Below, in pieces: positions 34,151 to 44,702 of a stretch of DNA of 64,000 nucleotides. The notes beneath the pieces are model-generated. The model did not search any database and was not told the origin of the DNA. It saw only the letters and a program-made list of their open reading frames with translations. Origin of the DNA: Rhizobacter sp. Lineage in GTDB: Bacteria > Pseudomonadota > Gammaproteobacteria > Burkholderiales > Burkholderiaceae_C. How positions within the stretch are numbered: position 1 is the stretch's first letter; every line of letters starts with the position of its first letter. Both the position numbers and the translations under genes were made by a program. The stretch lies in contig JANXZA010000177.1 in assembly GCA_025355745.1 (NCBI GenBank), forward strand, positions 42,224-106,223, in the 5' to 3' direction.

Positions 34151-35319
34151 CGGTACCGCACCAGCCAGCTGAACGCCGCGAACGACAGCAGCAGGTACAG
34201 CGCGCTCGGTGCGGCGGCCACCATCCACGGCGTCCAGTCGCGCAGCAGGCCGAGGTGGCCGGCGACGTTGTTCAGCAATACGAAGCTGATGCCCAGCATG
34301 ATGCCGCCGAAGACCTTCAGGCTGATGCCGCCGCTGCGGGCCTGCAGGTAGGCGAAGGGCAGCGCCAGGCCGACCATCACGAGGCAGGCGAACGGGTACA
34401 GCGCGCGCTTCCAGAACTGGATTTGATAGCTCTGCGCGGCCTGCTCGTTGTCGGCCAGGTGGCCGATGTAGCGGAACAGCGCCAGGGTCGACATGCTGCT
34501 CGCCGGCGACACCGCCGCCGCCACCACGGCCGCCGACAGGCTGCTGCGCCACTCCAGCGCGGACAGCTTCGCGTCGATCGCCTGTGCGGGGCGGACCGCC
34601 GCGCCGCTGTTACCGGCGGCAGCCCCGGACGCGCCGTCGCTGCGGCCCTCGCCCCCACCATTGCCCATCACCCAGCGCGTCACGCTCACATCGCGCAGCG
34701 ACCAGGTCGCGTTCGGCTGCACCTGTGCGCTGGCGGCGGCGATGCGGCGCAGCAGCCGGCCATCGGCGTCGAACTCGAAGATGCGGATGTCGTTGAGCAG
34801 CGTTCCCGGCCCGGCCGAGCCGACGCTGATCGAGTAGCTGCGCTCGCCGTCGGGTGTGTTCGCATGGTCCTTCAGCCACGCGCCCGAGGGCCCGAGTTTC
34901 AGGCCGCCCTTGTGGCGCGCCTGCAGCTGGCCGGCCTGGCGTTCACCGAGCGGCGCGAGGTAGTCGCCGACCAGGAAGGTCAGCACCCCGAAGATCAGAC
35001 CGAGGCTGGCAAGCAGCGACAGGGCCCGCCCCGGCCCGAGCCCGCCGGTGCGCAGGATGGTGTACTGCGACGACTGCGCCAGCCGCGCCAGCGTGTAGAT
35101 GGTGCCGATCAGCACGGCGATCGGCGCGACCTCGTAGAAGTGCCCCGGCAGCAGCAGCAACGCATACAGCGCGGCGTGCACCAGCGTGTAGCCGCCCTGG
35201 CCCACATCGGCGAGCTGGTCGACGAAATCGATGAAGAACGACAGCGACAGAAAGGCCAGCGCGACGAAGGCAACGGCCGACACGATGTCGGCATAGAACA
35301 GGCGCCTGACCGTTTTCAT
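34147..35319 (-). CDS. lptG: LPS export permease LptG
   Basis: An inner-membrane subunit of the LptB2FG transporter that moves lipopolysaccharide toward the outer membrane. The 390-residue product has the LptG layout: MKTVRRLFYADIVSAVAFVALAFLSLSFFIDFVD for the first spans, EVAPIAVLIGTIYTLARLAQSSQYTILRTGGL, a large periplasmic domain with Ser/Gly-rich insert near GNGGGEGRSDG, and a last membrane block from FWKRALYPFACLVMVGLALPFAY. It overlaps lptF by 4 nt and cbiX by 4 nt. Confidence 0.93.
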   Translation of the reverse strand: MKTVRRLFYADIVSAVAFVALAFLSLSFFIDFVDQLADVGQGGYTLVHAALYALLLLPGHFYEVAPIAVLIGTIYTLARLAQSSQYTILRTGGLGPGRALSLLASLGLIFGVLTFLVGDYLAPLGERQAGQLQARHKGGLKLGPSGAWLKDHANTPDGERSYSISVGSAGPGTLLNDIRIFEFDADGRLLRRIAAASAQVQPNATWSLRDVSVTRWVMGNGGGEGRSDGASGAAAGNSGAAVRPAQAIDAKLSALEWRSSLSAAVVAAAVSPASSMSTLALFRYIGHLADNEQAAQSYQIQFWKRALYPFACLVMVGLALPFAYLQARSGGISLKVFGGIMLGISFVLLNNVAGHLGLLRDWTPWMVAAAPSALYLLLSFAAFSWLVRYR

Positions 35320-36443
35320 GCGCGGCCCGAGGCGCTGCGCGCTTCGTCCCGAATCGGCCCGGACGAGCGCCGCCAGCCGAGCCGGGCATTGCCGTTTTCA
35401 CGCCACCACAGCAGCGTCATCGCGATCAGGAACGCGCCGCCATGCGCGGCCACCAGCGCGGTACCCATTCCGACCTTGCCTGCGGCGACCCAGGCCTGCG
35501 TCAGGTTGATGAGGTTGTAGTAAACGACGAAGCTCAGCAGCGCGAACAGCAGGTTCCAGTTGCTGGCGCGGCGCAGGTTCGATGCCGCCAGGCCGATGCC
35601 CAGCAGCACCATGTTCGCCGCCCCCAGCGCCAGGCCGAGGCGCCACGCCAGTTCGCCCTGGTGGCGTGGCGTGGGCGCGCGCAGCAGGTCGATGCTGCGC
35701 CGCGCCTTCGGCGGCAGGTCGTCCAGGTTCGAGATCAGCCGTTCGCCGATCTGCGCGCTGTACCCCTCGAAGCGGGCCAGCGTCTTGTCGCCGGTGCGCT
35801 GATTCTGTTCGTTGCGCTGGCCGCGCGACAGCGTCAGCATGCGGTCGTCGCCCTGCAGTTCGATGCGCCCGCTGCGCGCCGAGGTGACCGACTCGACCTC
35901 GCCCTGCGCGGTCAGGATGAAGACGTTGCGCCCGGTGCGGCTGTCGGCCGCGTCGCGCTCGATGAAGAACACGCGGCTGCCGTCGTTCGAGGTCTGGAAC
36001 TGGCCGGGTGCGACGCGCGACAGGTCGGAGCGGCGCTCGAAGCGTTCCTTCAGTTCGACGCTGCGCTGGTTCTGCCAGGGCCAGACGAACAGCGCCAGCG
36101 CCGCCACCACCCCCAGCACCGGCCAGCTCATGCGCAGCACCGGGCGCACGAAGCGCGTGATGCCGATGCCACTGGCGAACCAGATCGTCATCTCGCTCTC
36201 GCGGTACATGCGGGTCAGGGTGGCAACCACGGCGATGAACAGCGACAGCGCCAGCATCGTCGGCAAATGGCCGAGCGCGATGTAGCCGAGCAGCAGCACC
36301 ACATCTTGCGGCGCGACCTGGCCGATGGCGGCCTGGCCGAGGGTGCGGATCAGCATCATCGTCAGCACGATGGTCAGGATCACGACCAGGGTCGCACCGA
36401 AGTTGCGCGCCAGTTCTCGGCGCAAAGTGGAATCGAATAACAT
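35316..36443 (-). CDS. lptF: LPS export permease LptF
   Basis: The partner permease of LptG, 375 aa from ATG 36443 (MLFDSTLRRELARNFGATLVVILTIVLTMML). Six membrane segments in two blocks flank a periplasmic beta-jellyroll with SRVFFIERDAAD. The track start at 36470 would add nine residues unlike family N-termini. Only 44 nt separate it from the divergent pepA, so the two promoters must overlap. It heads the coupled lptF-lptG-cbiX-cysB operon. Confidence 0.93.
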   Translation of the reverse strand: MLFDSTLRRELARNFGATLVVILTIVLTMMLIRTLGQAAIGQVAPQDVVLLLGYIALGHLPTMLALSLFIAVVATLTRMYRESEMTIWFASGIGITRFVRPVLRMSWPVLGVVAALALFVWPWQNQRSVELKERFERRSDLSRVAPGQFQTSNDGSRVFFIERDAADSRTGRNVFILTAQGEVESVTSARSGRIELQGDDRMLTLSRGQRNEQNQRTGDKTLARFEGYSAQIGERLISNLDDLPPKARRSIDLLRAPTPRHQGELAWRLGLALGAANMVLLGIGLAASNLRRASNWNLLFALLSFVVYYNLINLTQAWVAAGKVGMGTALVAAHGGAFLIAMTLLWWRENGNARLGWRRSSGPIRDEARSASGRA

Positions 36444-36487
36444 CGTTCGCTTGCCCACGAGGCATGCCAAAACCAGGACTTTCGATT

Positions 36488-37948
36488 ATGGACTTTCGCC
36501 ATCAAATCTCCGTTCCCCAGGCGCTGGCCGCCACCGCGTGCGATGCGCTGGTGCTTGTCGTCAACAGCGACCCGGTCGAGCCGATGCTCGACGCGCCACT
36601 GGCCGCCGCACTCGCCGATGCGCTCGCGCAAGGCGACCTGACCTTGAAGGCGGGCAAGAGCCTTTACCTGCACCGCCCGGCCGGCGTGAAGGCGCCGCGC
36701 GTGGTGTTCGCTGCGGCGGGTGCGAACACGGTCAAGGCCTTCAAGGCGGCCGTGGCCTGCGGCATCAATCAAGTCAAGGGCAGTGGCGCCAGGCACATCG
36801 CGGTGGCGCTCGCGAATGCCGGCACCTTGAGCGATGCGCATGCCGAGGCGGTGGTCACGGCGGCCCGTGAATGCACTTACAGCTACCACCACACCAAGCC
36901 GAGCGCACCCGCAGCCTCGAAGCTCGACAAGCTCACGCTGCTGTGCAGCAAGGCCGATGCGAAGGGCGTCGCCCACGGTCTGGCACGCGGCCACGCGGTG
37001 GCCGCCGGCGTGGCGCTGGCGCGCGAATGCGCGAACCGCCCGCCGAACCACTGCACGCCGACGTATCTGGCCGAGCAGGCGAAGAAGCTCGGCAAGGAGT
37101 ACGGCCTGAAGGTCGAGGTGCTGGACCGCAAGGACTGCGAGAAGCTCGGCATGGGCTCGTTCCTGGCCGTTGCCCAGGGCTCGACCGAGCCGCTGAAGTT
37201 CATCGTCGCGCGCTACGAAGGTGCGGCCAAGGCGCAGGCGCCGGTGGTGCTGGTCGGCAAGGGCATCACCTTCGACTCGGGCGGCATCTCGCTCAAGCCG
37301 GGCGCCGACATGGACGAGATGAAGTTCGACATGGGCGGCGCGGCGAGCGTGCTCGGCACCCTGCGCGCCGTGGCCGAATTGAAGCCGAAGCTGAACCTGG
37401 TCTGCATCATTCCGTCGTGCGAGAACATGCCGGCCGGCGCTGCGGTGAAGCCCGGCGACGTGGTCAAGAGCATGTCCGGCCAGACCATCGAGATCCTCAA
37501 CACCGACGCCGAAGGCCGCCTCATCCTGTGCGATGCGTTGACTTACGCCGAGCGCTTCAAACCCGCCGTGGTGGTTGACATCGCCACCCTCACCGGTGCC
37601 TGCGTGGTCGCACTCGGGCACCACCATTCCGGCCTCTTCACGGCCGATGAAACCGTGGCCGCGCAGATGCATGCCGCCAGCCTCAGCGGCCTCGACCCGT
37701 GCTGGCGCATGCCGCTCGACGAGGAGTACGACGAAGGCCTGAAGAGCAACTTTGCCGACATGGCGAACATCGGTTCGCGCGCCGGCGGCGCCATCACGGC
37801 GGCGATGTTCCTGCGCCGCTTCACCGCCAAGTACCCGTGGGCGCACCTTGACATCGCGGGCACGGCGTGGAAGTCGGGCGCGGCGAAGGGCTCGACCGGC
37901 CGGCCGGTTTCGCTGCTCACGCACTTCGTGCTGGCTCAGGTGGCGTGA
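36488..37948 (+). CDS. pepA: Leucyl aminopeptidase PepA
   Basis: A cytosolic M17 zinc/manganese aminopeptidase of 486 aa. The metal site lies in VGKGITFDSGGISLKPG, FDMGGAAS and NTDAEGRLILCDAL (about residues 338-351). RECANRPPNHCTPTYLA precedes it. I use ATG 36488 (MDFRHQISV), with AGGA upstream, instead of 36464. In E. coli the same protein also binds DNA, but nothing here shows that. The order pepA-holC is conserved widely. Confidence 0.95.
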   Translation: MDFRHQISVPQALAATACDALVLVVNSDPVEPMLDAPLAAALADALAQGDLTLKAGKSLYLHRPAGVKAPRVVFAAAGANTVKAFKAAVACGINQVKGSGARHIAVALANAGTLSDAHAEAVVTAARECTYSYHHTKPSAPAASKLDKLTLLCSKADAKGVAHGLARGHAVAAGVALARECANRPPNHCTPTYLAEQAKKLGKEYGLKVEVLDRKDCEKLGMGSFLAVAQGSTEPLKFIVARYEGAAKAQAPVVLVGKGITFDSGGISLKPGADMDEMKFDMGGAASVLGTLRAVAELKPKLNLVCIIPSCENMPAGAAVKPGDVVKSMSGQTIEILNTDAEGRLILCDALTYAERFKPAVVVDIATLTGACVVALGHHHSGLFTADETVAAQMHAASLSGLDPCWRMPLDEEYDEGLKSNFADMANIGSRAGGAITAAMFLRRFTAKYPWAHLDIAGTAWKSGAAKGSTGRPVSLLTHFVLAQVA

Positions 37949-37988
37949 CCTGCACGCCGCGCGGGCCGCGCCGGCAACGCCTGGTGCG

Positions 37989-38426
37989 ATGACCGAAGTC
38001 AAGTTCCACTTCAACGTGGCCGACAGCATCGATTACGCATGCCGCTTGCTGCGCAAGGCTATGCGCCAGGGCGTCACGGTGGTCGTCACCGGGCCGCTGC
38101 CAGTGCTGTCGAACCTGGACCGTGCGCTGTGGGCATTCGAGCCGGTCGAGTTCCTGCCGCATGTCCTGCTGCAGCCCGGCCAGGCCGTGGCGCCGCGGCT
38201 GCGTGGCACGCGTCTCTGGCTGACCGAAGACCCGGCTGCCAGCGGGCACCACGAGGTGCTGGTCAACCTGGGGCAGGGCGCGGCGCAGGCGCCGGCCGGC
38301 TTCGAGAGCTTTGCGCGCGTGGTCGAGATCGTCTCCACCGACCCCGAGGACCGCGCCGCAGCGCGCCTGCGCTGGAAGCACTACGCGGGCCGCGGCTATG
38401 CGATCGAACGCCATGAGGTTGCCTGA
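37989..38426 (+). CDS. holC: DNA polymerase III chi subunit HolC
   Basis: A 145-residue clamp-loader accessory protein that links the psi subunit to single-strand DNA binding protein. It starts MTEVKFHFNVADSIDYACRLLRKA, has LDRALWAFEPVEFLPH and ends KHYAGRGYAIERHEVA, the HolC pattern. It follows pepA by 40 nt and overlaps the next gene by one base. The valS gene that usually follows in enterics is not here. Confidence 0.9.
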   Translation: MTEVKFHFNVADSIDYACRLLRKAMRQGVTVVVTGPLPVLSNLDRALWAFEPVEFLPHVLLQPGQAVAPRLRGTRLWLTEDPAASGHHEVLVNLGQGAAQAPAGFESFARVVEIVSTDPEDRAAARLRWKHYAGRGYAIERHEVA

Positions 38427-38770
38427 TGAGCGAGCACGAGCCGGTGCCGCCGCAGCACGTGCCCACGCTCACCGAGGTGGTCGAGTGGCCGCAGCCTGTG
38501 CAGCCCGTGGCGGCAGCGGCGCCGGCGTCCTCAAGCCACGTTGCCGAAGCGGTGCCCAGCGAAGCCCAGTTGGTGCAGCGCGTGCTGGCCGACTTGCAGC
38601 GCCAGACCGACCTGATGCTCGACTACCGGTTGCGCGAGGTGCTCACCCCCTTGCTGGCGCGTGCCGCCGACAACCTGATTCGCGAAGCGCGTGGCGAACT
38701 TGCCTCGACCTTGCGTGACATGGTGGCGCGCGCCGTGGCCCAGGAATTGGCGCGTCATCGCGGCAGCTAG
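38426..38770 (+). CDS. Hypothetical protein coupled to holC
   Basis: A 114-residue product with a Pro/Val-rich N-terminal half and a helical C-terminal half (AQLVQRVLADLQRQTDLMLDYRLREVLTPLLARAADNLI). Similar small proteins follow holC in related genomes, from memory; the function is unknown. Its ATG overlaps the holC stop (TGATG), so it is probably expressed with it. The 228 nt that follow contain no gene, only the promoter region of the binding-protein gene. Confidence 0.75.
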   Translation: MSEHEPVPPQHVPTLTEVVEWPQPVQPVAAAAPASSSHVAEAVPSEAQLVQRVLADLQRQTDLMLDYRLREVLTPLLARAADNLIREARGELASTLRDMVARAVAQELARHRGS

Positions 38771-38998
38771 CCCGCGCGTTGTGTCCGCACGCAGGGGTTC
38801 TCTGGCGCTTGCGGCGCGACGAATGCCCTGGCCAAACGCCAGCCTTTGTTGGCATAGGCCGCGCCGGCTTGCCCAAGAAAAGCGGCTCGGCATGACCCGT
38901 GCTTTCACTATGAGGAAGTCGTTTTTTATGGGTTATCGTGCGGCCCGTTGATACATCAACCTGTTTGTTTTTTCCAATATCCTTACCGGAGGTTTTGC

Positions 38999-40141
38999 AT
39001 GCAAGTCAGACTGAACACGATCGTTGCCGCTGCTGTGGTGATGTTCGGCAGCGCCGCATACGCGCAAGACATGGTCGTCAAGATCGGCCACGTCGCACCG
39101 ACGAGCGGTGGCATTGCCCACCTGGGCAAGGACAATGAAAACGGCGCGCGCATGGCCATCGACGAACTGAATGCCAAGGGCACGACGATCGGTGGCAAGA
39201 AGGTCAAGTTCGAGATGCTCGCCGAAGACGACGCGGGCGACCCGAAGCAAGGCACGGCGGTGGCGCAGAAGCTGGCCGACTCGAAGGTCAACGGCGTGGT
39301 CGGGCACCTGAATTCGGGCACCTCGATCCCGGCCTCGAAGATCTACAGCGATGCCGGCATTCCGCAAATCTCTCCGTCGGCAACCAACCCTAAGTTCACC
39401 CGCCAGGGCTTCAAGACCACCTTCCGCGTGGTCGCCGATGACGTGCACCTCGGCGGCACGCTGGGCCGCTATGCGGTCAAGGAAATGAAGGGCAAGTCGA
39501 TTGCCGTGATCGACGACCGCACGGCCTACGGCCAGGGTGTGGCCGAGGAGTTCACGAAGGCCGTCAAGGCATCGGGCGGTTCCATCGCCGAGACCCAGTT
39601 CACGACCGACAAGGCAACCGACTTCAGCGCCATCCTGACCGCCATCAAGGCGAAGAAGCCTGATGTGGTGTTCTTCGGCGGCATGGACGCGGTGGCCGGC
39701 CCGATGATCCGCCAGATGAAGCAACTCGGCATCAACGCCAAGTTCATGGGCGGCGACGGCATCTGCTCCAGCGAACTGCCGAAGCTGGCGGCCGGTGCGA
39801 TGGCCGACGGCCAGGTGGTCTGCGCCGAAGCGGGCGGTGTCGAGGGCACGCAGAAGGCCGGCATGGACAAGTTCCGTGAAGACTACAAGAAGAAGTTCGG
39901 CATCGAAGTTCAGGTCTACGCACCGTATGTGTACGACGCTGTCAACGTGATGGCCGCCGCGATGGTCAAGGCCGGCTCCGCCGATCCGAAGGTCTACCTG
40001 CCGGTGCTGGCCAAGACCGACGGCTTCAAGGGCGTGACCGGTGTGATCTCGTTCGACGAAAAGGGCGACGTGAAGAACGGCGCTCTGACGCTGTACACCT
40101 ACAAGGGTGAGAAGCGCGACCAGATCGCCGTGGTTCGATAA
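38999..40141 (+). CDS. Branched-chain amino acid ABC transporter binding protein
   Basis: A periplasmic Leu/Ile/Val-type receptor of 380 aa. The signal peptide is MQVRLNTIVAAAVVMFGSAAYA. The mature part begins VVKIGHVAPTSGGIAHLGKDNENGARMAIDELN and has SGTSIPASKIYSDAGIPQISPSATNP, the ligand cleft of LivK-like proteins. GGAGG lies 6 nt before the ATG. No permease or ATPase genes follow; instead a strong terminator ends the unit, so it is an orphan receptor in this window. Confidence 0.92.
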   Translation: MQVRLNTIVAAAVVMFGSAAYAQDMVVKIGHVAPTSGGIAHLGKDNENGARMAIDELNAKGTTIGGKKVKFEMLAEDDAGDPKQGTAVAQKLADSKVNGVVGHLNSGTSIPASKIYSDAGIPQISPSATNPKFTRQGFKTTFRVVADDVHLGGTLGRYAVKEMKGKSIAVIDDRTAYGQGVAEEFTKAVKASGGSIAETQFTTDKATDFSAILTAIKAKKPDVVFFGGMDAVAGPMIRQMKQLGINAKFMGGDGICSSELPKLAAGAMADGQVVCAEAGGVEGTQKAGMDKFREDYKKKFGIEVQVYAPYVYDAVNVMAAAMVKAGSADPKVYLPVLAKTDGFKGVTGVISFDEKGDVKNGALTLYTYKGEKRDQIAVVR

Positions 40142-40163
40142 GCAGACGCATTTCGATGAGGCT

Positions 40164-40191
40164 AAAAAGGGCGCCTTCGGGCGCCCTTTTT
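40164..40191 (+). terminator. Intrinsic terminator after the binding-protein gene
   Basis: A 12-bp perfect stem (AAAAAGGGCGCC and complement) with a TTCG tetraloop and a run of T on the plus strand. The matching A-run makes it usable also for glgX transcripts arriving from the other strand. Confidence 0.92.
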
Positions 40192-40216
40192 GTTGCTGCT
40201 CCCAACGCAGCGCCCG

Positions 40217-42382
40217 CTACGGGCGAACGTCGGCGCCCGCCGCCGCCAGTAGCAGCAAGCTCGCCGCCGGTACCGCGAGCGCGACTTCGCCCTGACCATG
40301 CCAGGCGCCAAGGCCGTGCGCATGCGTGGTGTCGAGCAGCACTTCCCACACGCCGGCCGGCAGCAGGAACGTGCGGTCTTCGGGGTCGGCATTGACGATC
40401 AGCAGCAGCGGCGCCCTGGCGCGCCCGGGCTCGCCGATCAGCACCCCGAGCAGGCGCGTCGAGGGGTCGAGCCAGGCCTGGCCCTGCAGCGCTGTGCCGT
40501 CGCCGTTCAGCCAGGCCAGGTCGTGCAGGCCGAGCGGGTCGGTCAGGCCGCTGTACCAGTGCGGGCCGAACGGCCGCGCGGCACGGCGCAGCGCCAGCAC
40601 GCGCTGGGTGAAGGCGATCAGGTCGGCGTCAGCGTCTGACCAGTCGATCCAGGTCGTCGCGTTGTCCTGGCAATAGGGGTTGTTGTTGCCGTCCTGGGTG
40701 TGGCCGAGTTCGTCGCCAGCACAGAGCATCGGCGTGCCTTGGGCCAGCAGGTTGGTGGCGATCAGCGCGCGCTGCAATCGCGCTCGCAAGACACTCACCG
40801 CCGGGTCGGCGCTGGGCCCCTCGACACCGCAGTTGTAGCTCAGATTGTTCGATGTGCCGTCGCGGTTTTCCTCGCCGTTGGCGTCGTTGCGCCTGGCCTC
40901 GTAGCTGAGCAGATCGCGCAACGTGAAGCCGTCGTGCGAAATCACGTAATTGACCGATTCGGCCGGCGTGCGGCACCGCGCCTGGTACACGTCTGACGAG
41001 CCGCACAGGCGCTGCGCGAACGCGCCGCGGGTACAAGGGTGGCGCAGCCAGAAGGCGCGCACATCGTCGCGGAACTTGTCGTTCCACTCGGCCCAGCCGT
41101 TCGGAAAACCACCCACCTGGTAGCCGCCGGGACCGAGGTCCCAGGGCTCGGCGATCATCTTGACGCGCGCCAGCAGCGGGTCTTGGGCAACGGCCGCGAA
41201 GAACGCGGCGCGGCGGTCGAAGCCGGCGTCGCCACGGCCGAGCACGGTGGCCAGGTCGAAGCGGTAGCCATCGACATGCATCTCGGTGACCCAGTGGCGC
41301 AGGCTGTCCATCACCAGTTGCAGCACGCGCGGGTGGCGCAGATCGAGCATGTTGCCGCAACCAGTGTCGTTCTCGTAGTCTTGCGGCGCGCCCGGCGGCA
41401 AGCGGTAGTAGCTGGCGTTGTCGAGCCCCTTGAAGCTGATCGACGGGCCGGCGGCGTCGCCTTCGGCGCTGTGGTTGAAGACCACGTCGAGGATCACTTC
41501 GATGCCGGCCGCGTGCAGTGCCTTGACCATCGCGCGGAACTCGTTGCGCAGCGCCGCGCCGGTGGCGTGCTGATGCAGATGCTGATGCTGATGCGGATGC
41601 TGCTGCGCGAGGCGCGGGTCCGGGCTGAAGAAGCCGATGCTGTTGTAGCCCCAATAGTTCGACAGGCCCATCTGCACCAGCCGCTCTTCGTCGAGCGCGT
41701 GATGCACCGGCAGCAGGCTTACCGCGTTGACACCCAGACCGCGCAGGTGGTCGATCGAAGCCGCGTGGCCGAGGCCGGCGTACGTGCCGCGCAGCGCCTC
41801 GGGCACGGCCGGGTTGAGCCGCGAGAAGCCCTTTACATGGAGTTCGTACAGCACCGTCTCGGCCAGCGGCACGGTCGGGGCGCGGTCGTCGCCCCAGTCG
41901 AACCCATCCAGCGGCAGGTGCACGACACGCGCCTTCAACGCCTGCGCGCCGTTGTCGCGCTCGTCGATCTGCTTCGGGTGCTGGCGGTCGGCGCCGAAGT
42001 GCGCGGCGGCCCAGTCGAAGCGACCGACGATCTCGCGTGCGCAGGGGTCGAGCAGCAGCTTGGCCGGGTTGAAGCGATGGCCCTCGTCGGGCCGCCACGG
42101 GCCGTGCGAGCGCAGGCCGTAGACGAGGCCTGGTGCGGCGTCGGGCAGGTAGCCATGCCAGACATCACCGGTGTGGCCGGGCAGCGCCAGGCGCGCGGTC
42201 TCATGCTCGCCACGCGCGTCGAACAGGCACAGCTCAAGCGCCTGCGCGTGGGCCGAGAAGACCGCGAAATTGACTCCCTTGCCGTCCCACTGGCTGCCCA
42301 TCGGCCAGGGCTGGCCGGGCTCGATGGCGGGTAGAGCGTTCAGGCCCGCGGGCCGGGGCCGACCGGCGCTTACGAGGTCCAC
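40217..42382 (-). CDS. glgX: Glycogen debranching enzyme GlgX
   Basis: A GH13 hydrolase of about 721 aa that removes short branches left by phosphorylase. [18 protein letters not shown] opens the carbohydrate-binding part; the catalytic barrel has [29 protein letters not shown] (nucleophile Asp) and [17 protein letters not shown] (acid Glu), then [17 protein letters not shown] take the GTG at 42382, which overlaps the glgB stop by 13 nt; the ORF-track start would add 48 residues. A His/Gln-rich loop ([13 protein letters not shown]) is inserted before [10 protein letters not shown]. Confidence 0.9.
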   Translation of the reverse strand: MDLVSAGRPRPAGLNALPAIEPGQPWPMGSQWDGKGVNFAVFSAHAQALELCLFDARGEHETARLALPGHTGDVWHGYLPDAAPGLVYGLRSHGPWRPDEGHRFNPAKLLLDPCAREIVGRFDWAAAHFGADRQHPKQIDERDNGAQALKARVVHLPLDGFDWGDDRAPTVPLAETVLYELHVKGFSRLNPAVPEALRGTYAGLGHAASIDHLRGLGVNAVSLLPVHHALDEERLVQMGLSNYWGYNSIGFFSPDPRLAQQHPHQHQHLHQHATGAALRNEFRAMVKALHAAGIEVILDVVFNHSAEGDAAGPSISFKGLDNASYYRLPPGAPQDYENDTGCGNMLDLRHPRVLQLVMDSLRHWVTEMHVDGYRFDLATVLGRGDAGFDRRAAFFAAVAQDPLLARVKMIAEPWDLGPGGYQVGGFPNGWAEWNDKFRDDVRAFWLRHPCTRGAFAQRLCGSSDVYQARCRTPAESVNYVISHDGFTLRDLLSYEARRNDANGEENRDGTSNNLSYNCGVEGPSADPAVSVLRARLQRALIATNLLAQGTPMLCAGDELGHTQDGNNNPYCQDNATTWIDWSDADADLIAFTQRVLALRRAARPFGPHWYSGLTDPLGLHDLAWLNGDGTALQGQAWLDPSTRLLGVLIGEPGRARAPLLLIVNADPEDRTFLLPAGVWEVLLDTTHAHGLGAWHGQGEVALAVPAASLLLLAAAGADVRP

Positions 42383-44658
42383 GTGAACATCACTGTGGCC
42401 AGCGGCGGCAGGTCGATCACGATCGAATTTTCGCGCCCGTGCGAGGCCACCGGCTGCGCGCTCGCAGCGCCCAGTGGTGTGCCGACGTTGCTGCCGCCGT
42501 AGTGCGCCGAATCGGTGTTCAGGCACTCGCGGTAGACGCCGGCGCGTGGCACGCCCAGGCGCAGGCCGAGGTGCACGGCCGGCGTGAAGTTGCAGACCAC
42601 GACGACCATCGATGTCGCGTCAGCGCTCCAGCGCACGAAGCTGAGCAGCGAACGCGCGGCGTCTTGATGATCGATCCACTCGAAGCCCTGCGGATCGAAG
42701 TCGCGCTCAAACAATGCGGGGGTGATTCGGTACAGGGCGTTCAGATCGGCGACCAGCTTGCGCACGCCTTCATGCAGGTTGACCTGCATCGCGTCACCAA
42801 CCTGCCGGTGGGCAGGCGACGGCTCATCCAGCAGGTGCCAGTCCAGGCTCTGGTCATGGTTCCACTCGCGCTCCTGCGCAAACTCGCAGCCCATGAAGAG
42901 CAGCTTCTTGCCGGGGTGGCCGAACAGGTAGCCATAGTAGGCGCGCAGGTTGGCAAACTTCTGCCAGCGGTCGCCCGGCATCTTGCGCAGCATCGAGCCC
43001 TTGCCGTGCACGACCTCGTCGTGCGACAACGGCAGCACGAAGTTTTCGTTGAAGGCGTAGGCCAGGCTGAAGGTCATCTCGCCATGATGGTGGGCGCGGT
43101 GCACCGGGTCGCGCGCCATGTAGGCCAGCGTGTCGTGCATCCAGCCCATGTTCCACTTGTAGTGGAAGCCCAGGCCGCCCGCATACGTTGGGCGCGACAC
43201 CGCCGGGAACGCGGTCGACTCCTCGGCCAGGGTCACGGCCTGCGGCCGCTCGACGCCGATGACCTCGTTCATGCGCCGCAGGAAGGCGATCGCTTCGAGG
43301 TTCTCGCGCCCGCCGTGCACATTCGGGATCCAGGCGCCGGCCTCGCGGCTGTAGTCGCGGTACAGCATCGAGGCGACCGCATCGACGCGCAGGCCATCGA
43401 CGTTGAAACGCTCGAGCCAGTACAAGGCATTCGCAACCAGGAAATTGCAGACCTCGGTGCGCCCGACGTTGTAGATCAGGGTGCGCCAGTCCTGGTGGAA
43501 GCCTTCGCGCGGGTCGGCGTATTCGTACAGGTGCGTGCCGTCGAAATTGCCCAGACCGTGGGCATCGGTCGGGAAGTGCGCGGGCACCCAGTCGAGCAGC
43601 AACCCCAGGCCTTGCGCATGGCAGCGCTCGACGAAGCGCTTGAAGCCGGCCGCGTCACCGAAGCGCGAGGTCGGCGCGTACAGGCCGATCGGCTGATAAC
43701 CCCACGAGCCGTCAAACGGGTGCTCGCTGACCGGCAGCAGTTCGAGGTGCGTGAAGCCCATCCCGGCCGTGTAAGGCACGAGCGTGTCGGCCAGTTCGTC
43801 CCAGCTCAGGAAGCGGCCGTGATCGGTGCCGCCCTTGTCGTGCTTGCGGCGCCACGAGCCCAGGTGCACTTCGTAGATGCTGACGGGCGCATCGAGTGCA
43901 TTGGCACGCTGGCGGGCCGGCGAACGCGCGTCGACCTGCGGCAAGCGCGCCACCACGCTGGCTGTGGCGGGCCGCAGTTCGGCCTGCAGCGCATACGGGT
44001 CGGCCTTCTGCGGCAGGGGCTGGCCATCGCGGTCGCGAAGCTGGAACTTGTAGCGCGCGCCGATGCCCACGCTGGGCAGGAAGATCTCCCACACACCGCA
44101 TTCAGGGCGCAGCCGCATCGGGTGCCGGCGCGCATCCCAGTGGTTGAAGTCGCCGACCACGCTGACCTGGGATGCGTTCGGCGCCCAGACCGCGAAGCTC
44201 GTGCCGGGCACGCCGAGCAGCACGCGTTGCCCGGCGCCCAGCACCTCGCAGGGTCGCAGGTGCGAGCCTTCACCGAGCAGCCACACATCGAGCTCGCCCA
44301 GCACCGGCGGGAAGCGGTACGGGTCGTCGATGATTGCCGAGCTGCCATCGGACCAGTGCACCTGCAAGCGGTAGTCGGGCAGCGCAGCTGTTTCTGGCGG
44401 CGCCGTCGGCTCAGCGCTGCCGAGCCGCCCTTCGAAGATGCCGTCGGCGTGGCGCTGCGGCAGCGCGCCCAGCAGCTCACCGGTCTTCGCATCGAGCGCG
44501 ACGACTTGCGCGGCACCCGGCAGGAAGGCTCGCAACCAGCGCCGGCCATGGGCATCGGCGTGCACCCCGAGCACTGAGAACGGGTCGCCGTGCGAGGCGC
44601 TGCAAAGCCGCTCGATGTCGGCTTTGTCCAGCATGAAGGATTCAGATTGGACCGTCAT
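42370..44658 (-). CDS. glgB: 1,4-alpha-glucan branching enzyme GlgB
   Basis: It makes the alpha-1,6 branches of glycogen. The 762-residue product has an N1 domain ([27 protein letters not shown]), a CBM48 part ([23 protein letters not shown]), and the GH13 barrel with [30 protein letters not shown] (nucleophile) and AEESTAFP (acid/base). The ATG at 44658 follows the glgP stop by 44 nt; the 1258-aa track frame wrongly reads through glgP. Gene order glgP-glgB-glgX with overlap implies one transcript. Confidence 0.94.
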   Translation of the reverse strand: MTVQSESFMLDKADIERLCSASHGDPFSVLGVHADAHGRRWLRAFLPGAAQVVALDAKTGELLGALPQRHADGIFEGRLGSAEPTAPPETAALPDYRLQVHWSDGSSAIIDDPYRFPPVLGELDVWLLGEGSHLRPCEVLGAGQRVLLGVPGTSFAVWAPNASQVSVVGDFNHWDARRHPMRLRPECGVWEIFLPSVGIGARYKFQLRDRDGQPLPQKADPYALQAELRPATASVVARLPQVDARSPARQRANALDAPVSIYEVHLGSWRRKHDKGGTDHGRFLSWDELADTLVPYTAGMGFTHLELLPVSEHPFDGSWGYQPIGLYAPTSRFGDAAGFKRFVERCHAQGLGLLLDWVPAHFPTDAHGLGNFDGTHLYEYADPREGFHQDWRTLIYNVGRTEVCNFLVANALYWLERFNVDGLRVDAVASMLYRDYSREAGAWIPNVHGGRENLEAIAFLRRMNEVIGVERPQAVTLAEESTAFPAVSRPTYAGGLGFHYKWNMGWMHDTLAYMARDPVHRAHHHGEMTFSLAYAFNENFVLPLSHDEVVHGKGSMLRKMPGDRWQKFANLRAYYGYLFGHPGKKLLFMGCEFAQEREWNHDQSLDWHLLDEPSPAHRQVGDAMQVNLHEGVRKLVADLNALYRITPALFERDFDPQGFEWIDHQDAARSLLSFVRWSADATSMVVVVCNFTPAVHLGLRLGVPRAGVYRECLNTDSAHYGGSNVGTPLGAASAQPVASHGRENSIVIDLPPLATVMFTWTS

Positions 44659-44702
44659 TTTCTGGATTGCAATGAAGGCCGCGCGCAGTCCGTCAGCACG
44701 CT

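Noticed and set aside
41039-42334. 431-aa plus-strand frame
   Set aside because: Antisense to glgX catalytic motifs; composition typical of a shadow.
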